64,000 nt of DNA. Source: Symbiodinium natans. Its lineage: Eukaryota; Sar; Dinophyceae; Suessiales; Symbiodiniaceae. Below, piece by piece: positions 1-6,900 of this stretch (position 1 is the stretch's first letter; each line of letters begins with the position of its first letter). The notes below the pieces were generated by a model. The model worked only from the letters and a program-made list of their open reading frames with translations, had not been told where the DNA came from and searched no databases. Where the stretch lies: the NCBI GenBank assembly GCA_905221605.1, contig CAJNDS010000466.1:62001-126000 (forward strand), given 5' to 3'. The position numbers were made by a program, and so were the translations under genes.

Positions 1-445
1 CAATTTCTGTATCGGTATAACCACTGCTACCACCAGCACCTGCTATTAACGTATCTACCTCACCTTTATTATAAAAGTTAGTAGCCAATAATGTGTTATT
101 TTGATAATTAGTAGATAAATTTGTGTCTATCTGCGTTGATGTATAATAGTTACTTAATGTTGTATCAATCTCGGTTTTATTGTAAAAGTTCGTGGCTAAA
201 ACTGTGTTAGTTTGATAGTTGTTGGTTAAGTCGTCGTTGATAGCATTAATATTATTGAAGTTCTGCAACTGCTTTGTGTTTAAAACTGCTATGGCGTCGG
301 TGTTTGCCGTTATGTCTGTTGCGAAGTTAAGATTTTCTACCTCTGTTTTTGTTGCGTAGGTATCTGATATTTCACTTACACCCGTTGAAGATGACAAATA
401 AAATCTATCTGCATAAACTGCTGTTAGATTGTTTATTGAAGCCAT
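1..445 (-). CDS. Fibre-like / receptor-binding tail protein, N-terminal part (truncated by window)
   Basis: Reading leftward from an ATG at 445-443, the frame stays open to the window edge (148 codons), so only the N-terminus is present. The protein begins MASINNLTAVYADRFYLSSS and then repeats the pattern YNKTEIDTTLSNYYT, YTSTQIDTNLSTNYQ, FYNKGEVDTLIAGAGG. This YNKxEIDxxL repeat is familiar from trimeric fibre and spike proteins of phages and large algal viruses, where it forms the shaft. A Gly/Ser-rich stretch follows the shaft repeats just before the edge. The product probably projects from the virion and contacts the host cell. The gene lies next to other minus-strand virion genes and starts directly beside a perfect 14-bp hairpin. 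Receptor-binding function is inferred. Confidence 0.7.
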   Translation of the reverse strand, partial: MASINNLTAVYADRFYLSSSTGVSEISDTYATKTEVENLNFATDITANTDAIAVLNTKQLQNFNNINAINDDLTNNYQTNTVLATNFYNKTEIDTTLSNYYTSTQIDTNLSTNYQNNTLLATNFYNKGEVDTLIAGAGGSSGYTDTEI

Positions 446-446
446 T

Positions 447-479
447 ATTAAACTAATTTAGATTTTAAATTAGTTTAAT
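447..479. terminator. Perfect 14-bp AT hairpin between fibre gene and GIY-YIG gene
   Basis: ATTAAACTAATTTA (447-460) and its exact reverse complement (466-479) flank a 5-nt loop. The hairpin sits just past the second stop (486-488) of the minus-strand GIY-YIG reading frame and just ahead of the fibre ATG. It may mark the 3' end of the GIY-YIG transcript, as hairpins do in mimiviruses and their virophages. It could also act in the fibre promoter. Confidence 0.6.
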
Positions 480-485
480 GATGGG

Positions 486-920
486 TTATTGATCGTGTTC
501 CTCCTTTGCTTGTTGACGTTTCTCTCTTCGCTTTCTGTTGATTTCTTCCTTATGCTCTTGGTAGAATTCGCGTCGCTTTTGGTTTTGCTCTTCTTTATGT
601 TGTTCGTGATATTCTTTGTGTTTCTGTAGTATGGTATCTCTGTTGTTTTCATGATAACCTTTTTTGTATTGTGCTATACGTTCTTTATTATCTTGTCTGT
701 ATTGTTTATCATATGCTACTCTTTCTTCTTTGTGTTGATCTCTGTATTCTTTGTTTTTTGCTCTTTTAATTTCAATGTTATCATGATAGTTTTTGTTGCT
801 CTTTGCTTTTATGTATTCTTTGTTATCTTGGTAATGTTCTTTTATATATTCCTGTATTCGTTCCTTGTTTGTATCTCTTCTCTCTTTTTGGTCTTGTAGT
901 AGTTGTTCTTTATTGTCTTC
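486..920 (-). pseudogene. In-frame charged C-terminal extension of the GIY-YIG gene, separated by a TAA
   Basis: After the TAA at 921-923 the same minus-strand frame stays open for 144 codons to another TAA at 486-488. The encoded stretch is very rich in Lys, Glu, Gln, Asn and Tyr, with recurring units such as EDNKEQ, QDNKEYI and RQDNKERIAQYKK. Such repetitive charged tails commonly follow GIY-YIG domains in giant and algal viruses. The join reads ...KAVKKQY-stop-EDNKEQ, so the stop looks like a single-codon lesion (or readthrough) in one long gene of about 266 codons. A hairpin directly after the second stop supports that being the original gene end. Other viral genes here use TAA and TGA as normal stops, so the code is not reassigned. 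Confidence 0.55.
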
Positions 921-1286
921 TTAATACTGTTTCTTTACTGCTTTCACATGTTCATGGTTATCATGTTCCCACTCTTTCTTAGTCCTTCCGTTAATGAGTT
1001 TGTTCAATGTTCCCATCTGCCTAATGTATTCTGCCTCTTTTGCTGTTAGTTGTTCTTTTCTTTCACATGGAAAATCTAGAAGCAGTTCTATATAGAAACA
1101 GTCGCTACCCAGCTCCCTCATTAGGTTGTATAACTTGCTGTCTTTCTTTTTGTATGACTCTACAGATGAGCGATGGTTAGCCATTCGTTTACATAATTTT
1201 TGACATGTAGAACCAATGTATATATCATCAGTTTGTGTGTTTTTGATACAATAGATTTTTCCGTTGGCGAAGTTAATACTACTCAT
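921..1286 (-). CDS. GIY-YIG nuclease-like protein (N-terminal part of interrupted gene)
   Basis: This 121-residue protein has the GIY-YIG fold signature: GKIYCIKN near residues 9-16, DIYIGS at 21-26, then the LCKRMANH segment with conserved Arg34 and His38, and a likely metal-binding Glu in TAKEAEYI (84-86). In the family these residues cut DNA using one metal ion, in homing endonucleases, repair enzymes and many viral proteins. The start ATG (1286-1284) lies 20 bp after a 15-bp element shared with the last viral gene. The ORF ends at a TAA that is followed in frame by a long charged region, so the product may be shortened. A second GIY-YIG protein is encoded near the right end (12,338). The role in the virus, whether homing, recombination or host DNA attack, is unknown. 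Confidence 0.75.
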   Translation of the reverse strand: MSSINFANGKIYCIKNTQTDDIYIGSTCQKLCKRMANHRSSVESYKKKDSKLYNLMRELGSDCFYIELLLDFPCERKEQLTAKEAEYIRQMGTLNKLINGRTKKEWEHDNHEHVKAVKKQY

Positions 1287-1306
1287 TACTGTATATTACT
1301 TAATAT

Positions 1307-1321
1307 TACTGTTTCTTTAAA
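1307..1321 (-). promoter_or_regulatory. Shared 15-bp upstream element (copy 1)
   Basis: On the minus strand these bases read TTTAAAGAAACAGTA and end 20 bp before the ATG at 1286. The identical 15-mer is at 12,916-12,930, ending 20 bp before another viral start. A shorter form, TTAAAGAAA, is at 10,993-11,001, 24 bp before the gene at 11,026. The fixed position suggests a viral promoter element; function is inferred. Confidence 0.5.
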
Positions 1322-1352
1322 TGCCTTTTATACATAAATTATATACACCTCA

Positions 1353-2819
1353 TCAATCTAAAACCGTTGAAGCCGACTCACTTAACTCGAATATTTGCTC
1401 ACTCACAGCAGTCACAAAAACTCTCTCAATTCCTAGTGCGAAATTTGCGTTGGCTCCTTTGATTTTAAAAGTGATTAAGGAGCCCATTTTCGTGTTGGAA
1501 CCTGTGAAATTCATATCGGGTTGCTTATCGAAATTTATTCCTCCAATAAATTTATCGTTAGCATAGCGGTAAATGTCAATACTAAAGCCATCATAATAAG
1601 GCGACATCACATTTACTGCTCTGCGAAGGAAATACATAAATTCACTGATACTTGATATTTCTTGTTCTGGGAATTTCTTATTGGCTATTTGTATTTGTGC
1701 TGAAATTTGTTTATCGCTATCAATTACGCCTTCTAAATTATCAATGGTTACTGCCATAGGATGGAAAAAGTAGTTCCATCTCTTTCTGTCATAATTACCT
1801 GCTGTGTTGTCATTATTGATATTGCTGTTGCTAAAGGTGAAGAACATCTGAGATAAACGAGTTGAAGATTTTACGATGTTCATGTTGATCTCTGTGTTTC
1901 CTGCCGTGAAGGTTTGTGAAAATGAATAATAAGCAGGATAAACCATTCGAAGCCTACCCCCTTTCAATAAATGTGAAACTATATTATTGTTGACGGTGTT
2001 GTCCACCTGTATCAATTCACATCGCAAAATGGCATTCTGAATAGCCCAAGATGTGGTAGTATTGCGTGTTGTAAAATATAAGCCGTTTTCATCGTCTTCT
2101 GCTTGTGTTCCTGCTACTGTTGCTGAAGGTCTGATAACTGGCTCACCTGCGTCTGAAACAATCTCAAAAATAAATTCTAAAGGACAATACCGAATTGGTG
2201 GATAATATCCAGATTGAACAAATCCACAAACGGGCTTGTGTCCCATTCTTACGAACTTACCCTGTTCAATTCCTGTAGTATTAAGTCGTGTTAGTTTCGG
2301 TAGAACAGCTCCTCTTTGGTTTGATCCTGCTGTTGCTGTTGCATCGTGACTTTCTATAGTATAAGCGAACAGTCGGTTAATTCTACTGTCGTATCGTGTT
2401 AAGCAACCTTCTTGAATGTCATCTAAATTTCTAACCTCTTCGCTTTTGAATGATTTCATTTCTTCGCAGACTTGGTTGTAATTGTCAATATCGTTTAGTT
2501 GTTGGCCTGCTCCATTGCATCTGTATCTGGTAAAGAAGGCATGGCTCTCACCTAATGGGCGTAAATATTCTCCTGCAGTAGTGGATGTATTTACAACATC
2601 AAAGAACAAACAAACACTAGACAAATCAATATAATTATTATCTTCACCTGCGATTACAAATTTTAAGTATTTGTTTCCGTTAGATGAACTAAAGATGTTT
2701 CCAGATACACTAGGAAAGTGAACTTGTTTCCTGTCAGTTACATATGCCGCGCTCTCTGGGAGACCAAATTGAAGGGAGTTAATCATATTGTCATTACTTT
2801 CAGCTAAAACTAGATCCAT
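1353..2819 (-). CDS. MCP: Major capsid protein (double jelly-roll, PLV/Polinton type)
   Basis: The 488-residue protein has the length and character of DJR major capsid proteins of polintons, PLVs and virophages. It is rich in Asn, Ser, Thr and aromatic residues, has no transmembrane segment, and shows repeated beta-strand-like patterns. Segments such as LKFVIAGEDNNYIDLSSVCL near the N-terminus, PPIRYCPLEFIFEIVSD in the middle and LITFKIKGANANFALGIERV near the C-terminus fit jelly-roll strands. In the family, trimers form hexagonal capsomers of an icosahedral shell. The gene sits beside the lipase and opposite the penton-like gene, the expected morphogenesis neighbourhood. The start MDLVLAES is an ATG preceded by an AT-only stretch. 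Assignment rests on pattern and context; structure prediction would settle it. Confidence 0.78.
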   Translation of the reverse strand: MDLVLAESNDNMINSLQFGLPESAAYVTDRKQVHFPSVSGNIFSSSNGNKYLKFVIAGEDNNYIDLSSVCLFFDVVNTSTTAGEYLRPLGESHAFFTRYRCNGAGQQLNDIDNYNQVCEEMKSFKSEEVRNLDDIQEGCLTRYDSRINRLFAYTIESHDATATAGSNQRGAVLPKLTRLNTTGIEQGKFVRMGHKPVCGFVQSGYYPPIRYCPLEFIFEIVSDAGEPVIRPSATVAGTQAEDDENGLYFTTRNTTTSWAIQNAILRCELIQVDNTVNNNIVSHLLKGGRLRMVYPAYYSFSQTFTAGNTEINMNIVKSSTRLSQMFFTFSNSNINNDNTAGNYDRKRWNYFFHPMAVTIDNLEGVIDSDKQISAQIQIANKKFPEQEISSISEFMYFLRRAVNVMSPYYDGFSIDIYRYANDKFIGGINFDKQPDMNFTGSNTKMGSLITFKIKGANANFALGIERVFVTAVSEQIFELSESASTVLD

Positions 2820-2850
2820 TATATTATTTATTTAGATTTTTATTATTATA

Positions 2851-3057
2851 TCATTTATGGCTTTTAAAATGTTCATTATTCTGTTTCTCTAACTGGGGTT
2901 GTGATGCTACATTCTCCCCTTCTTCTATAATATTCCTTATACTCTCATAAGCCGAGTTATTCATAGTTTTAATTAGTTTGTTTTTGAACCTTAAACTTTC
3001 TGATGGTTTACCAACACGATGTGGCTCTTTTATATGTTTAGGTTTATTGAACATCAT
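2851..3057 (-). CDS. Small basic hypothetical viral protein
   Basis: This 68-residue ORF lies between the capsid and lipase genes on the same strand with short AT-rich gaps of 31 and 23 bp, like its neighbours. The protein is Lys/Asn-rich and basic (MMFNKPKHIKEPHRVGKPSE at the start) and has no membrane segment or recognised motif. Small basic proteins in this position of PLV genomes may be virion or DNA-binding components. I do not recognise the family. Its tight fit in the gene block is the main support. Confidence 0.5.
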   Translation of the reverse strand: MMFNKPKHIKEPHRVGKPSESLRFKNKLIKTMNNSAYESIRNIIEEGENVASQPQLEKQNNEHFKSHK

Positions 3058-3080
3058 ATTAATAATAATGAGAAATAATA

Positions 3081-3626
3081 TTATGGTAGAGATAGGGGCG
3101 GAATTGTTTCATCTATATTATCTAGAGACGATATGTCATGATTTTTTAATGGGTTTAATGTATTAGTATTATAATTTATTGCTGAACCATCAAATGCTGA
3201 AACTACATCTCCAACTTTTCTGAACCTCTTGTGTTGTTCAGAGGGTTGATCAAAACCTAGTGAAAATGAAGGGCTGTTATACGTTCTGGTTCTTAGATCT
3301 CTTTCAGGAAAATCTTTCGCGAATTGTAACGCCACCACTCCCGCTTGACTATGTCCTACCAATTCTGTTATTTGTGGGTTCTCCTTTAAAATCCGTTCTG
3401 CCTCTATATATCTTTCCATATCACGGACACCGCCCAAAACACCGAAGGGTAATTTAGTAAAGTTTTCTAACCAGTTGGTAAACGATGTAGTCCCTCCTAT
3501 ATACATTTTATTATCTTTAACAAAAATTTTATTATCACGATCGTATGCCATCTTAATGCCTTGTGTATTGGATATTCTCCCGTTGGACTTCAGCATGTTG
3601 TCTAATTGAGACTGAACTCTTGTCAT
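3081..3626 (-). CDS. Class 3 lipase-like alpha/beta hydrolase
   Basis: The 181-residue protein has the nucleophile elbow ELVGHSQAGVVAL with Ser93 in GHSQAG. A plausible acid, Asp140, lies in RKVGDVVSAFD, and a plausible His163 in PLKNHDISSL, giving the Ser-Asp-His triad in the usual order and spacing for class 3 lipases. Related lipases occur in polintons and PLVs and are thought to help virions breach host membranes during entry, but that role is inferred. The N-terminal half contains a NWLENF...GGVRDMERYIEAERIL helical stretch ahead of the elbow. The gene diverges from the penton-like gene across a 40-bp AT-rich gap. It is compact compared with cellular lipases, as expected for a single catalytic domain. 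Confidence 0.8.
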   Translation of the reverse strand: MTRVQSQLDNMLKSNGRISNTQGIKMAYDRDNKIFVKDNKMYIGGTTSFTNWLENFTKLPFGVLGGVRDMERYIEAERILKENPQITELVGHSQAGVVALQFAKDFPERDLRTRTYNSPSFSLGFDQPSEQHKRFRKVGDVVSAFDGSAINYNTNTLNPLKNHDISSLDNIDETIPPLSLP

Positions 3627-3666
3627 TATATTAATAAATCATATAAATATTTTATCTGTTATTAAT
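3627..3666. promoter_or_regulatory. Divergent promoter region between lipase and penton-like genes
   Basis: Only 40 bp of almost pure A/T separate the two start codons on opposite strands, so both promoters must lie here or overlap the coding ends. It contains TATAAATATTTTAT-like sequence suitable for a TATA element in either direction. No copy of the TTTAAAGAAACAGTA element is present. Confidence 0.4.
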
Positions 3667-4536
3667 ATGAGTTTCAGACCTTTAACATACAAAAAAGTTT
3701 ATGTTAACTCACAATACAGAGTTTCTGACAGTAAATCAACTTCTGATTTTAAAATAGAGTTGCAGGACACCTTTGAAATACCTGATAATACCATTATGCA
3801 AGTGCACGAGGTAGCTATTCCGAATGCATGGTATTCAATCAATACAAATAATCAAAACCTGTATTTTAGACATCAGATATTGCCACCTGCCACACCTCAA
3901 GGAATAACATATAGAAGAATTGAGATACCAGTAGGAAACTACACTGCTCCTGATCTGGCCTCAGCCATGGAAACACAATTAAATTCCTTCTTTGATAGTG
4001 GCGGAAGGACGAACTCTTATTCTGCTGTATATGATACTTTAACGAATAAGATTACAATATCTTCTAACTACAGCGAGGTCGTGTTTATACCCTTGACTGA
4101 TACAGATGTCCCTACTTTTGTTGGTTCGTTCTCTAATTCCGTGGATCTGAATAACTTGAACTCTATTAATAATGTTTTGGGTTTTACAACACCAGTTGGT
4201 GACGCATTCACTTCATCCTCCCCTTGGACAACGGGGTTTATAAATCTGGTAAACTATCCTGATGTTTATATTTCTTGTCCTGAACTGTCTAATAATAATT
4301 TTCACAGCCCTTCTGCTTTTTCAAACGCAATAATCAAAAAAGTCCCAGTTAATGCACCATTTGCAGGTACTATTAGCGACAGTTATGGAATAACAGATTA
4401 TGATTATATAAATGTCTCCAAGAGAAACATTAAAAGGTTAACATTTAGAATAATGGATGGGGCGGGTAATGTTATAGATCTAAACGGTATAAATGTCACT
4501 TTTAGTCTCCTCTTTCATAATAGAGATATGACATGA
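3667..4536 (+). CDS. Minor capsid (penton-like) protein
   Basis: The 289-residue protein opens with MSFRPLTYKKVYVNSQYR, then SKSTSDFKIELQDTFEIPDN and a VHEVAIPNAWYSIN segment. This closely follows the N-terminal pattern of penton/minor capsid proteins of PLVs, virophages and related NCLDV proteins (hxVxSxxRxxxSxSxSDFxhxL followed by hxhxxhxhPxxWYxI). The rest is beta-rich with no membrane helix, as expected for a single jelly roll. Five copies should fill each capsid vertex. It starts a plus-strand run of five closely spaced genes (3,667-6,789) that are probably co-expressed. Length is typical of the family. Confidence 0.82.
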   Translation: MSFRPLTYKKVYVNSQYRVSDSKSTSDFKIELQDTFEIPDNTIMQVHEVAIPNAWYSINTNNQNLYFRHQILPPATPQGITYRRIEIPVGNYTAPDLASAMETQLNSFFDSGGRTNSYSAVYDTLTNKITISSNYSEVVFIPLTDTDVPTFVGSFSNSVDLNNLNSINNVLGFTTPVGDAFTSSSPWTTGFINLVNYPDVYISCPELSNNNFHSPSAFSNAIIKKVPVNAPFAGTISDSYGITDYDYINVSKRNIKRLTFRIMDGAGNVIDLNGINVTFSLLFHNRDMT

Positions 4537-4567
4537 AATGAAATAGAAAATATATAGAACATTATAT

Positions 4568-5107
4568 ATGACTGACGAAAACACTGAAATGGCAACCATT
4601 GATGAAACACCTAAACCAGAAGAACCTCCAGAAACCGTAGAAGAAATGAAACCTGAAACGGCAGAGGACCATAAAAACGAAATTCCAAAACCTTCAAGAG
4701 TAAAAATCAGAGAGGTTGCAAAGCAAAAGACAGAGTGTCAGGACTGCCACAAAACTATTACAATGAAGACGGCTAGGTATACCCATAAAGACACATGTGA
4801 AGGTAAGCCAAGCAATATAATTGAAAAGCCAGTTAGAAAAAACAATGTGAAACCAAAGGTGCAAGTAAGACCAGTAAGTGTAGACAATCACGAAGAGCCT
4901 ATAATACACAAAGCCCCACCTCCAGTTTCCAAAGCTATGCCCCCACCACCACCTCCAAACATGCAACCTTATGACAATTTGACACAGGCTCAACTATATC
5001 AGCTACATATGAGAACCATGAACCAAGAAATAATGAGAAGAAGACAGGAGAAGGCGAATAATATGTGTCAAGCAATGTTTAAATCCCGTCCTAAAAAATC
5101 TAGGTAA
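4568..5107 (+). CDS. Zinc-finger, proline-rich hypothetical viral protein
   Basis: The 179-residue protein has an acidic, Pro/Glu-rich N-terminus (residues 1-45) and a central C2HC-type zinc-finger-like motif with spacing C-x2-C-x12-H-x3-C (CQDCHKTI...THKDTC). A basic linker, a polyproline segment (MPPPPPPNM) and a basic C-terminus ending FKSRPKKSR follow. It may bind nucleic acid or bridge virion proteins. No enzyme motif is seen. It starts 31 bp after the penton-like stop and precedes the next gene by 13 bp, within the same plus-strand block. The family was not recognised. Confidence 0.6.
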   Translation: MTDENTEMATIDETPKPEEPPETVEEMKPETAEDHKNEIPKPSRVKIREVAKQKTECQDCHKTITMKTARYTHKDTCEGKPSNIIEKPVRKNNVKPKVQVRPVSVDNHEEPIIHKAPPPVSKAMPPPPPPNMQPYDNLTQAQLYQLHMRTMNQEIMRRRQEKANNMCQAMFKSRPKKSR

Positions 5108-5120
5108 ATAATATATAGCA

Positions 5121-5462
5121 ATGGTTTTATATAACAAATACAAGTTCAGACAACTAAATAAACAAAAGAAAAGAAAATCGTTAGACAATCCTGTGGTGAA
5201 TGAAGCATCTGAGTTAAACTTTCACAAGCCTAATATTGATTACTTATTGAATTTAAAAAAGGAAACGGATGCCAGAGAGGCACGGGTAGCAAATCTAGCA
5301 ATGAAAAGAAGACTATTAGAGGGGCAAATGAAAGACAATTACACAATGGAGATTGACAGATTAAAATCAGAGATGCATAACCCTAGGATACCAGAGACAT
5401 CTATAGAGCATTTGAGAAACAGAATACAAACCTTGGAAACATTAAGTGAAAGAATTTTCTAA
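5121..5462 (+). CDS. Small coiled-coil hypothetical viral protein
   Basis: The 113-residue product has a basic N-terminus (YKFRQLNKQKKRKSL). A long, highly charged segment from about residue 45 to the end (LKKETDAREARVANLAMKRR onward, ending RNRIQTLETLSERIF) has heptad-like Leu/Ile spacing, suggesting a coiled coil. It begins 13 bp after the preceding stop, so it is probably expressed with its neighbours. The function is unknown; a structural or scaffolding role would suit the context. Confidence 0.55.
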   Translation: MVLYNKYKFRQLNKQKKRKSLDNPVVNEASELNFHKPNIDYLLNLKKETDAREARVANLAMKRRLLEGQMKDNYTMEIDRLKSEMHNPRIPETSIEHLRNRIQTLETLSERIF

Positions 5463-5495
5463 ATCGTAAATTTCTATATAAGAATATAAAATAGA

Positions 5496-6065
5496 ATGAC
5501 AGTTAATAAAACACAAATACAATTTCATAGAAGGTCACGATATGAAGACATCTTGGAACTTGTCAATGATAATGAAGAAGCGTTAAAACCCTTCCCGAAC
5601 AGAGATGCAGTATTTTACAAGGCTAGTAATAAAGGATCGTATTTTGACGGTAAAGATCATTTAGACAGATTGAAAGCAGAACAGAAAAGAATTAATGAAC
5701 GGGTGGTAAGAGATCACATGTTAAGAGAGTATGCAACAGACAACGATCTTACTCATAGGGCATTGTGGGATGCAGGAGCAGGAGCAACAGACACTCCGGC
5801 ACAACCAGAAATGTATAATATCGGCACTCCCATAGAAGAATATGGCAATGACGAGTTTTTTGACACAGATGAGGATACGAGTTTCACCCGAGCGCAACTA
5901 GAGGGAGTTATACAGAGGGCAGAAGAAACACGACAAGCAAACCAACAGGACATCGTTCAGGCACACCAGCAACAGGTAGAACGCGAACAACAGCAAAAGA
6001 ACATTAGGAAGAGGCTCAATGAGAGTAGGCAGAAATATTGCAGGTGGTTTAGTGTCAGGGCATGA
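5496..6065 (+). CDS. Hypothetical viral protein, overlaps next gene
   Basis: The 189-residue protein is acidic in the middle (GNDEFFDTDEDTSF). Its C-terminus is Gln/Glu/Arg-rich and likely helical (EETRQANQQDIVQAHQQQVE, then REQQQKNIRKRLNESRQK). The last 47 bp overlap the start of the next ORF in another frame, so the two are probably translationally or transcriptionally linked. No domain was recognised. Position in the penton-led gene block suggests a virion or assembly role. Confidence 0.55.
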   Translation: MTVNKTQIQFHRRSRYEDILELVNDNEEALKPFPNRDAVFYKASNKGSYFDGKDHLDRLKAEQKRINERVVRDHMLREYATDNDLTHRALWDAGAGATDTPAQPEMYNIGTPIEEYGNDEFFDTDEDTSFTRAQLEGVIQRAEETRQANQQDIVQAHQQQVEREQQQKNIRKRLNESRQKYCRWFSVRA

Positions 6066-6789
6066 TCTAACTACATCCGTAATTGGAGGACTGGCGGAAC
6101 CAGTTCTAAGTGGTATAGGCGATGCAGTTATGAGAAGGATTTTACCACAACCTCGCCCCTTGCTTGATCTAGAAGCACCCCGAACACCACCTAATAACCC
6201 GTGGGTGAGAAACCCCAATCCAATAAATATTGCGCAACTACCGCCCTCTATTGTGTTACAACCTCATCAACCTAATGTGGGTGCAACTCAACAACCACTG
6301 CCTCCTGCAGTTCAGCAACCAGCATTACCAGCACCAACACCAAACGTTCAACAAGGTGGATCATCATCATCATCATCATCATCATCGTCAGGAAACTTTC
6401 AATTCCCACGAGGTTCTGCAAGACAACCTGAAGGTTCTGCAAGACAACCTGAAGGTTCTGAAAGACAAGCAGATGAACAACCGCCAAGAAGACCGCGAAC
6501 CAGACTAACTAAAAAGACCAACCTAAAGGAAAGTGCCCGAGAAGACACAGATACACCACGAGAAGAACTAAACATGAGACCTTTGATCATACCAAGTAAG
6601 ATCGGAATACAAAAACTAAGAGAAACATTTGAGGAAGCAAACAACAAAAACACAATAAACACCACGACGTATAGAAAATACCGAAGTATTTATAATAAAT
6701 GGGTTTCATCTGCAGGTGTTCCTGCAGGGAAAAAACAAGCTTTAAAAGAACTACAAGCATTATACAGGGATACCGTTTTTAATAGATAA
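6019..6789 (+). CDS. Hypothetical virion protein with amphipathic N-terminus and low-complexity middle
   Basis: The 256-residue protein has three parts. Residues 1-45 hold a Gly/Ala/Val-rich segment (NIAGGLVSGHDLTTSVIGGL) that could form an amphipathic or membrane-active helix. Residues 50-170 are Pro/Gln-rich and disordered, with a run of ten serines and a tandem GSARQPE repeat. The C-terminal 70 residues (IPSKIGIQKLRETFEEANNK onward) are helical and basic. The layout recalls internal membrane-interacting minor capsid proteins of adeno/PLV-like viruses, but this is inference. It overlaps the previous gene by 47 bp. The stop codon lies in the first unit of a 20-bp tandem repeat. Confidence 0.55.
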   Translation: MRVGRNIAGGLVSGHDLTTSVIGGLAEPVLSGIGDAVMRRILPQPRPLLDLEAPRTPPNNPWVRNPNPINIAQLPPSIVLQPHQPNVGATQQPLPPAVQQPALPAPTPNVQQGGSSSSSSSSSSGNFQFPRGSARQPEGSARQPEGSERQADEQPPRRPRTRLTKKTNLKESAREDTDTPREELNMRPLIIPSKIGIQKLRETFEEANNKNTINTTTYRKYRSIYNKWVSSAGVPAGKKQALKELQALYRDTVFNR

Positions 6790-6851
6790 AACCCGTTTTT
6801 AATGGATAAAACCCGTTTTTAATAGATAAAACCCGCTTTTAATAGATAAAC
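6773..6851 (+). repeat. Four 20-bp tandem repeats between convergent genes
   Basis: Units of CCGTTTTTAATAGATAAAAC start at 6773, 6793, 6813 and 6833 with one or two changes each. Every unit is itself partly palindromic (GTTTT...AAAAC). The first unit contains the stop codon of the upstream gene. The array lies between convergent transcripts and may help end transcription from the left. Confidence 0.75.
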
Positions 6852-6866
6852 TCATGTCAAGCAATC

Positions 6867-6900
6867 CTAAATAAAAATCAAATGAATGGTTTTTATTTAG
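6867..6900 (-). terminator. Perfect 11-bp hairpin overlapping the polymerase-helicase stop codon
   Basis: CTAAATAAAAA (6867-6877) pairs exactly with TTTTTATTTAG (6890-6900) around a 12-nt loop. The stop codon of the large minus-strand gene (6893-6895) is inside one arm. It is a likely 3'-end signal. Confidence 0.6.

Noticed and set aside
651..899. Plus-strand ORF with many Phe/Val residues resembling a membrane protein
   Set aside because: It is the shadow of the charged GIY-YIG tail on the minus strand (Lys/Glu codons read backward as Phe/Leu), and its start is not ATG.
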